A stretch of DNA of 64,000 nucleotides from Colwellia sp. D2M02 (GTDB lineage: Bacteria > Pseudomonadota > Gammaproteobacteria > Enterobacterales > Alteromonadaceae). The position numbers and the translations under genes are program-made. The stretch lies in the NCBI RefSeq assembly GCF_018860755.1, contig NZ_JAHKPW010000078.1, forward strand, positions 1 through 64,000, in the 5' to 3' direction. How positions within the stretch are numbered: the first letter of the stretch is position 1; every line of letters begins with the position of its first letter. Positions 60,556 to 64,000 of the stretch are shown here, one piece after another. The notes beneath the pieces were generated by a model that saw only the letters and a list, made by a program, of their open reading frames with translations, had not been told where the DNA came from and searched no databases.

Positions 60556-61959
60556 TTAACGCCCCTTGCCAAACAAGACTACTTCAACGGTACGAATTAA
60601 AATAAGTAAGTCTAATAGAAAGCTACGATGCTTAATGTAATACAAATCGTATTTTAATTTTTCAAGTGAGTCGTTCTCAGTTGCACCATACGGGTACTTC
60701 AACTGTGCCCAACCAGTTAAGCCAGGCTTAACATTATGACGCTCGTTATAATAAGGAATGTTTTTAATCAGTTGTTGCACGAATTCTGGACGCTCAGGTC
60801 TTGGACCAACAAACCCCATATCCCCACGCAATACATTATAAATTTGAGGTAGTTCATCTATTCTATACTTACGTAAATAATTACCTACTTTAGTAATACG
60901 GTTATCATTTTCGCTAGCCATTTGCGCACCATTTTTTTCAGCGTCTAAACGCATACTGCGAAATTTAATAATATTGAATGGTTCGCCATCTAAACCAACA
61001 CGCTCTTGACGATAAAAAACAGGAACATGCATTCCCTCTGTTAGTTTAATTATGATGACCGTAAGCAGCATAATAGGCCAGGTCACTAATAATAAACCTA
61101 ACGCCATAAAAGCATTAAACACCCAATCTAAGGTGTTGCGCAGATGATTGTTAGAAGCAAAGCCATTTGAATAGATAACCCAACTAGGGTAAATCAGGTT
61201 AACCGCTATTTGACCGGTTTCACGCTCAATAAAGTCTAATATTTCGGTAATTTCAATACCGCGAATTTTACATGCAAACAATTCATCAACAGGTAAGTTA
61301 TTACGTCGCTCATCGCTAGCAACAACAATTTCATCAATTTCATGCTCAAGCGCATAACTCACTAATGAACCATCAAGTGTTATACGTGTTTCTTCTCTAA
61401 TGCCTTCCTCAGAATCACCTTCCATAACAATAAAGCCATGAACGGTGAAGTCTTGTCTATCGACATCTCGGCGCATTCTCTTTTCAATAATTGAAGCTCG
61501 CTGTCCTGCACCAACCACTAAGATTCGGCGCTTGCCAAAACCAAAAAAATCTATTTTAAACGTTAAATAACGAAATGAGCTAACAAGCACGACACTAAAT
61601 AATGAGGCGATAGCAATTACTTCAATAGGTAAATGATATGCTCCGTAAAATGGGTTGATTAATGTTGCAGCAAAAAATCCTACGGCTACACACATTAGCA
61701 TCCTACGAAATATGCCACGAAAGCTCTCTCTTAATTTAGAGTTGTAAAGTCCTAAGGCTAAAGAACTTAATTGATTAATTAACGCAAAAATAATGGCGTA
61801 CAATAATAAAAGACCGTTAGGTATATTATTATGTTCAACTAACCCTAACCACTCATTAAAATAAAGTGCTAAAAATAATGCGCTAACAAACAGTATTTGT
61901 TCGATGATAATTAGTGACTTACTTCCGGCGGATAAATCTCGAAATTTTGAACTAGACAT
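60556..61959 (-). CDS. Initiating sugar transferase (TIGR03013-like, XrtA system)
   Basis: 467 residues. Four or five N-terminal membrane helices and a Rossmann-like region (RRILVVGAGQRASIIEKRM) precede a membrane helix and the bacterial sugar transferase domain: VFYRQERVGLDGEPFNIIKF, DELPQIYNVLRGDMGFVGPR and VKPGLTGWAQLKYPYG. It attaches the first sugar phosphate to undecaprenyl phosphate and so starts each repeat unit. It is the first gene of the long minus-strand operon and faces the divergent export genes. Confidence 0.95.
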   Translation of the reverse strand: MSSSKFRDLSAGSKSLIIIEQILFVSALFLALYFNEWLGLVEHNNIPNGLLLLYAIIFALINQLSSLALGLYNSKLRESFRGIFRRMLMCVAVGFFAATLINPFYGAYHLPIEVIAIASLFSVVLVSSFRYLTFKIDFFGFGKRRILVVGAGQRASIIEKRMRRDVDRQDFTVHGFIVMEGDSEEGIREETRITLDGSLVSYALEHEIDEIVVASDERRNNLPVDELFACKIRGIEITEILDFIERETGQIAVNLIYPSWVIYSNGFASNNHLRNTLDWVFNAFMALGLLLVTWPIMLLTVIIIKLTEGMHVPVFYRQERVGLDGEPFNIIKFRSMRLDAEKNGAQMASENDNRITKVGNYLRKYRIDELPQIYNVLRGDMGFVGPRPERPEFVQQLIKNIPYYNERHNVKPGLTGWAQLKYPYGATENDSLEKLKYDLYYIKHRSFLLDLLILIRTVEVVLFGKGR

Positions 61960-62039
61960 GATCGGTCTGATTCCCTCTAACTAATGACTACAGCGTAACC
62001 ATTTACCGATTAAAAACGACGCTTATTCTAACAAAATAA

Positions 62040-62116
62040 TAACCAATGTTAATTGTTTATTTACATTGGTTAATTTAAATTGCTAAAAATAGCAAAAATG
62101 CCATACAATTAGGCTT
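62040..62116. promoter_or_regulatory. Divergent promoter with two inverted repeats, exopolysaccharide locus
   Basis: TAACCAATGT (62040-62049) is the exact reverse complement of ACATTGGTTA (62063-62072), a 10-bp dyad with a 13-bp spacer typical of an operator. A second dyad, TTGCTA-AAAA-TAGCAA (62080-62095), begins with a possible -35 element. TACAAT at 62104-62109 is 18 bp further on and fits a -10 for the rightward export genes. Control of both directions from here is inferred. Confidence 0.5.
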
Positions 62117-62158
62117 TGAATAAAAAATAAATTTAACGTCAAAATGAAGGTATTAACC

Positions 62159-62794
62159 ATGGATATACGTTTTACCGAAACAGCCAAAGTTTTCTTGGTG
62201 CTTATTACTGCTGCTTTATTTAGCGGCTGTAGTTCAAATACGCTACCTACCGCAACCGTACAGCCCTCAACTACTACAGATATTAATTCATACAAATATT
62301 TAATTGGTGCCGGTGATGTGCTTAATATTTTTGTCTGGCGTAACCCCGAAGTTTCAGGCTCTTTTGTTGTCAGACCTGATGGTATGATTACCACCTCATT
62401 GGTTGAAGACATTAAAGTCGCAGGAAAAACCCCCACAGAACTAGCTCGTTCAATAGAAGAAACTCTTGCAACTTATCTACGTGACCCGATAGTAACGGTA
62501 ACCGTTCAAAGCTTTGTTGGCCCTTTTAGCGAACAAATACGTGTTATAGGTGAAGCAGCACAACCCCAAGCAATTAATTACACTCAGAATATGTCTTTAC
62601 TTGACGTTATGATTCAAGTGGGTGGTTTAACTGAATTTGCTGACGGTAATGATGCCGTATTAATTCGTGTAGAGAATGGTAAGCAAAAACAATACGAAAT
62701 AATGATTGACGATTTACTGAGAGACGGCGAAATTAGCGCCAATGTTGATATGTTACCTGGTGACATAATTATTATACCTGAAGCGTGGTTTTAA
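62159..62794 (+). CDS. Exopolysaccharide export lipoprotein (Wza/EpsE-like, XrtA system)
   Basis: 211 residues from the ATG at 62159, which has GAAGG nine bases upstream; the earlier ATG at 62144 has none. A lipoprotein signal ends in FSGC with lipidation at the Cys. Two polysaccharide-export regions follow: YLIGAGDVLNIFVWRNPEVS with RPDGMITTSLVEDIKVAGKT, and the SLBB-like VIGEAAQPQAINYTQNMSLL. It should form the outer-membrane export channel. It is shorter than Wza and matches the small XrtA-locus type. Confidence 0.93.
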   Translation: MDIRFTETAKVFLVLITAALFSGCSSNTLPTATVQPSTTTDINSYKYLIGAGDVLNIFVWRNPEVSGSFVVRPDGMITTSLVEDIKVAGKTPTELARSIEETLATYLRDPIVTVTVQSFVGPFSEQIRVIGEAAQPQAINYTQNMSLLDVMIQVGGLTEFADGNDAVLIRVENGKQKQYEIMIDDLLRDGEISANVDMLPGDIIIIPEAWF

Positions 62795-62822
62795 TCATTT
62801 AGTAACCATCTACAAGCAAGCC

Positions 62823-62851
62823 TAGCAGAAAGACCCAAGGGTTTTCTGCTA
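62823..62851 (+). other. Hairpin between the export and chain-length genes
   Basis: TAGCAGAAA (62823-62831) pairs exactly with TTTCTGCTA (62843-62851) around an 11-nt loop, followed by TTTAT. It could be a weak terminator or a processing site that lowers expression of the chain-length gene relative to the export lipoprotein. Confidence 0.4.
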
Positions 62852-62887
62852 TTTATCATATAAAAAACATGGAGTTAAACGTTAGGA

Positions 62888-64000
62888 ATGCAAGAAGTAT
62901 TTGAAGACATTATTGATTATCTTAAGGGTATATGGCTAAAACGTCGTTATATTATTATTGCGACTTGGCTTATATGTCCTGTTGGCTGGTACTTAGTATC
63001 AATAATGCCCAATGTTTATAAATCTGAAGCTCGTGTTTATGTAGATACTCAATCGCTACTACGCCCTTTATTAAAAGGACTCACTGTTGAAACCAATCCA
63101 AACATCCAAATTAACTTAATGGTAAAAACCTTATTAAGCCGACCTAATTTAGAGCGAATTGCTCGTATGACTGATCTTGACGTACAAGCCAATACCCCTG
63201 AAGAGTTTGAAATTATTATTAAAGGATTAAAAGAAAAAATTAAAATTTCAAGTGGTGGTCGAGAGAACATTTATACTTTATCTATTCAGCATAAAGATCC
63301 TGAGATGGCTAAAAACATTGTACAGTCCGCACTAACTGTTTTTATTGAAAATACGCTGGGTGATACTCGTAACGATTCTGACAGTGCTCAAAAATTCTTA
63401 GATGCGCAAATTAAAGACCGTAAAAATGAGTTATTAGCAAGAGATGCGCGTTTAACTAACTTCAAACAAAGAAATAGTGACGTTTTACCGGGTCAATCAG
63501 GCGGTTATTACAATAAACTCAATAGCAGTAAAGAACAGCTAAAAGCAATAAACCTGGAAATATTAGAAAAAAAGACCCAGCTCGAATCTGCAAAACTACA
63601 GTTATCACAATCTGTTAATACTAAAACGACCGAAGGTAATGAAATCAAATCAGAAACCTCAATACAAACTACCTTTGATGATCGTATTAGTGAACTAGAA
63701 ACTCAACTTGACGGTTTATCTTTACGCTATACCGACAAACACCCCGATGTAGTTGAAGTGACTCGTAGTCTTACTCATTTAAAAAAACAACGCTCGGATG
63801 AAATTAAAAAATATCTTGAACTACGTTCAGGTGATGACGGTACATTAAACCGATTAAGTACCAACCCTGTTATTCAAGAAGTGCAAATTCAAATCAATAC
63901 CTTAGAAAACCAAATTGCCTCTTTAAATGTTAGAGCAAGTGACTATCACCAACAGGTTATTGATCTTGAGGGAAAAATACACACCCTACCTGAAGTAGAA
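62888..64000 (+). CDS. XrtA system polysaccharide chain-length determinant (partial, 3' end outside window)
   Basis: 371 codons from the ATG at 62888 (TTAGGA just upstream) run open to the window edge. The N-terminus DIIDYLKGIWLKRRYIIIATW leads into a first membrane helix and the Wzz-like region YKSEARVYVDTQSLLRPLL. A long coiled coil follows (about residues 170-370), and DRISELETQLDGLSLRYTDKHPDVVEV is the family signature. It controls polymer length and export as part of a polysaccharide co-polymerase. It is co-directional with the export lipoprotein gene, 93 bp behind it. Confidence 0.93.
   Translation, partial: MQEVFEDIIDYLKGIWLKRRYIIIATWLICPVGWYLVSIMPNVYKSEARVYVDTQSLLRPLLKGLTVETNPNIQINLMVKTLLSRPNLERIARMTDLDVQANTPEEFEIIIKGLKEKIKISSGGRENIYTLSIQHKDPEMAKNIVQSALTVFIENTLGDTRNDSDSAQKFLDAQIKDRKNELLARDARLTNFKQRNSDVLPGQSGGYYNKLNSSKEQLKAINLEILEKKTQLESAKLQLSQSVNTKTTEGNEIKSETSIQTTFDDRISELETQLDGLSLRYTDKHPDVVEVTRSLTHLKKQRSDEIKKYLELRSGDDGTLNRLSTNPVIQEVQIQINTLENQIASLNVRASDYHQQVIDLEGKIHTLPEVE

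Overview
The window looks like chromosomal DNA of a marine gammaproteobacterium of the Alteromonadales, most likely a Colwellia or Thalassotalea relative. I infer this from the AT-rich composition, the conserved gmk-rpoZ-spoT-ridA-trmH-recG block, and an exosortase A (XrtA) exopolysaccharide locus of the type common in that group. No tRNA, rRNA, CRISPR array, insertion sequence or prophage was seen.

Positions 1-33.9 kb are mostly housekeeping genes in short operons. They include Tex (transcription and RNA metabolism), a two-receiver GGDEF response regulator, GreB, a TraF_2-type outer-membrane protein, a periplasmic cyclophilin, a DUF445 membrane protein and an aromatic/aspartate aminotransferase. 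They are followed by the gmk-rpoZ-spoT-ridA-trmH-recG run, a periplasmic solute-binding protein and polA. A 616-bp AT-rich gap behind the polA start carries two perfect DnaA boxes and three GATC-headed, oriC-like repeats. Next come a heavy-metal RND efflux operon (His-rich leader protein, adaptor with a duplicated His-rich insert, pump), the glutathione-dependent formaldehyde pathway (adhC, fghA) with a divergent LysR regulator, glutathione reductase, oligopeptidase A and a divergent Tag-superfamily protein.

Positions 33.9-64 kb form an exopolysaccharide province. A minus-strand manC-dgkA-lipoprotein group (38.3-33.9 kb) supplies GDP-mannose, recycles diacylglycerol and encodes a PcRGLX/YetA-like lyase lipoprotein. 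Upstream of it, a minus-strand series of about 23.5 kb (61.96 to 38.44 kb) has many start/stop overlaps. In order of transcription it encodes the initiating sugar transferase, an XrtA-type polysaccharide deacetylase, a FemAB-like protein, a glycosyltransferase, exosortase A, a glycosyltransferase, an asparagine-synthase-like amidotransferase, two glycosyltransferases, a 28-residue membrane peptide, an O-ligase/polymerase, a second deacetylase, a glycosyltransferase, a flippase, a polysaccharide pyruvyl transferase, a glycosyltransferase, a degraded gene remnant, another glycosyltransferase and two membrane-anchored beta-helix proteins. The divergent plus-strand genes at the right edge encode the Wza-like export lipoprotein and the chain-length determinant, which is cut by the window end. 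The two directions share a promoter region with two inverted repeats. Together the genes describe synthesis, decoration, flipping, polymerisation, export and probably trimming of one exopolysaccharide, tied to PEP-CTERM protein sorting, although no PEP-CTERM substrate lies in the window.

Points most worth a second look are the unlisted 28-residue membrane ORF at 50251-50337, the degraded glycosyltransferase-like remnant at 42390-42656, the oriC-like element beside polA, the nested hairpin between ridA and trmH, and the paired beta-helix proteins at the end of the exopolysaccharide operon.
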